Assembly: GCF_002102395.1 (NCBI RefSeq)
Contig: NZ_LQPZ01000013.1
Coordinates: 1 to 64,000 of the forward strand
Direction of reading: 5' to 3'
DNA: 64,000 nucleotides
Source: Mycolicibacillus trivialis
Lineage (GTDB): Bacteria > Actinomycetota > Actinomycetes > Mycobacteriales > Mycobacteriaceae
A program made the translations under genes and the position numbers. Each line of letters begins with the position of its first letter. The first letter of the stretch is position 1. Below, in pieces: positions 63,373 to 64,000 of the stretch. Below the pieces are notes generated by a model, which did no database searches, was not told the DNA's origin, and saw nothing but the letters and a program-made list of their open reading frames with translations.

Positions 63373-64000
63373 GTGACCGACACCGATCCCGTGTCGGCGC
63401 GGAGCCGTACCCGGGTGCTGCTGCTCGGTGCGGGCCAACTCGCCGCCGAGCAGGCCGTGGCCCTACAACGCCTCGGTGCGCAGGTGGTCGTCGCCGAACC
63501 GGCCGACGGGCCCGGGGTCGACGAGGTCGTGCCCCTGACCGACACCGACGCCCTCTCGGCTGCGATCTCCGCGCTGCGCCCGGACGTGGTGGTGGCCGCC
63601 ACCGAGACGGTGGCCGTGGAAGCGCTGCGGCTGGCCGGCCAATCCGGCGCCGTGCAGGTGGTGCCCTCGGCCCGCAGTGTGCGTCTCGCCGGCGACCGGG
63701 AGGAGCTGCGCCACCTGGTCGCCGAGGAGATCGGCGTGCCCACGGTCCCGTTCTGGTTCGCCGGCTCCCCGCAGGAACTCGCCGAGGTCACCGAGGAGGC
63801 CGGCTACCCGCTGGTGGTCAGCCCACTGGCGGCGGGCAAACCGGGGGACGGCCAGTCGGTGCTGGTGCGCCCCGACGACATCGAACCCGCCTGGCGCCGG
63901 GCCATCGCCGCCGACGGGCACAGTGGGCGGGTGCTCGCCGAGTCGGTGATCCAGACCGACTACGAGATCACCCAGCTCGTGGTGGTCACCGACGAGGCCG
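63373..64000 (+). CDS. purT: Formate-dependent GAR transformylase PurT, 5' part
   Basis: The first 209 codons are present; the gene runs off the right edge. PurT uses formate and ATP to formylate glycinamide ribonucleotide in purine synthesis. Visible parts are the preATP-grasp domain (VLLLGAGQLAAEQAVALQRLG, PDVVVAATETVAVEAL) and the start of the ATP-grasp domain (LRHLVAEEIGVPTVPFWFAGS, YPLVVSPLAAGKPGDGQSVL). AAGGGGG precedes GTG 63373. It corresponds to Rv0389. The GGGxLG loop is reduced to GAGQLA. Confidence 0.9.
   Translation, partial: MTDTDPVSARSRTRVLLLGAGQLAAEQAVALQRLGAQVVVAEPADGPGVDEVVPLTDTDALSAAISALRPDVVVAATETVAVEALRLAGQSGAVQVVPSARSVRLAGDREELRHLVAEEIGVPTVPFWFAGSPQELAEVTEEAGYPLVVSPLAAGKPGDGQSVLVRPDDIEPAWRRAIAADGHSGRVLAESVIQTDYEITQLVVVTDEA

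Overview
The window is GC-rich actinobacterial DNA and almost certainly comes from a mycobacterium. The support is recognisable mycobacterial gene neighbourhoods (dcd, rmlA, aspC-etfD, lpqJ, ansP2, dnaK-grpE-dnaJ-hspR, clpB-ttfA-pyrE, fba, purA, purT), a PPE protein, a DUF1942/MPT63-type secreted protein, mycobacterial lipoproteins, mycothiol- and F420-type enzymes, and many likely leaderless starts. Ortholog names with Rv or MSMEG numbers are from memory, not from a search.

Region by region. 1-1426: an AT-richer foreign-looking pair, a large putative exported protein cut by the left edge plus a small membrane protein. 1557-7223: an L,D-transpeptidase-like exported protein; a WXG-like / DUF1023 hydrolase / lipoprotein module resembling Rv2078-Rv2079-lppJ; a SnoaL-like protein; and a TetR gene divergent from an unknown gene, with an operator on the start codon. 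7348-15774: an Hsp70-like membrane protein, an exported M15-like protein, DUF2628 and DUF3887 proteins, tRNA-Gly(CCC), dcd, a second ATPase-like membrane protein with a Pro-rich and His/Asp-rich tail, and rmlA. 15758-18424: a TetR / carotenoid oxygenase pair with tandem operators, and a DUF1707 protein. 18412-29282: aspC, etfD with a repeated Lys/Ala/Pro tail and tandem operators, a third Hsp70-like membrane protein with two small Thr-rich single-pass partners, an F420-type oxidoreductase, lpqJ and an amino-acid permease. 29444-35151: a Tat-exported cupin, fabH with a Ddn-like gene, two pseudogenes (a lysozyme-like gene and a PPOX gene) around a DUF1942 gene, and a PPE gene. 35779-40005: the HspR and SigH controlled dnaK operon. 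40108-46217: an epimerase, a flavohaemoglobin, and a TetR-controlled operon of an unknown protein, a Baeyer-Villiger monooxygenase and an SDR. 46319-64000: clpB, ttfA, pyrE, a TrmH-type methyltransferase, GH76 mannanase, DedA, fba, a CDF transporter, an M50 protease, purA, a thioesterase, a Na+/H+ antiporter and the start of purT.

Three themes stand out. First, three actin/Hsp70-fold or related proteins are tethered by one membrane helix to Pro/Thr-rich outer tails, and three proteins at one locus share a PWY-x-(K/R)-P juxtamembrane motif. Second, every TetR gene here is divergent from its neighbour with palindromes visible between them, and clpB has a SigH -35 element inside its HspR box. 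Third, the order from hspR to purT is the reverse of that in M. tuberculosis and agrees with M. smegmatis, as far as I recall those genomes.
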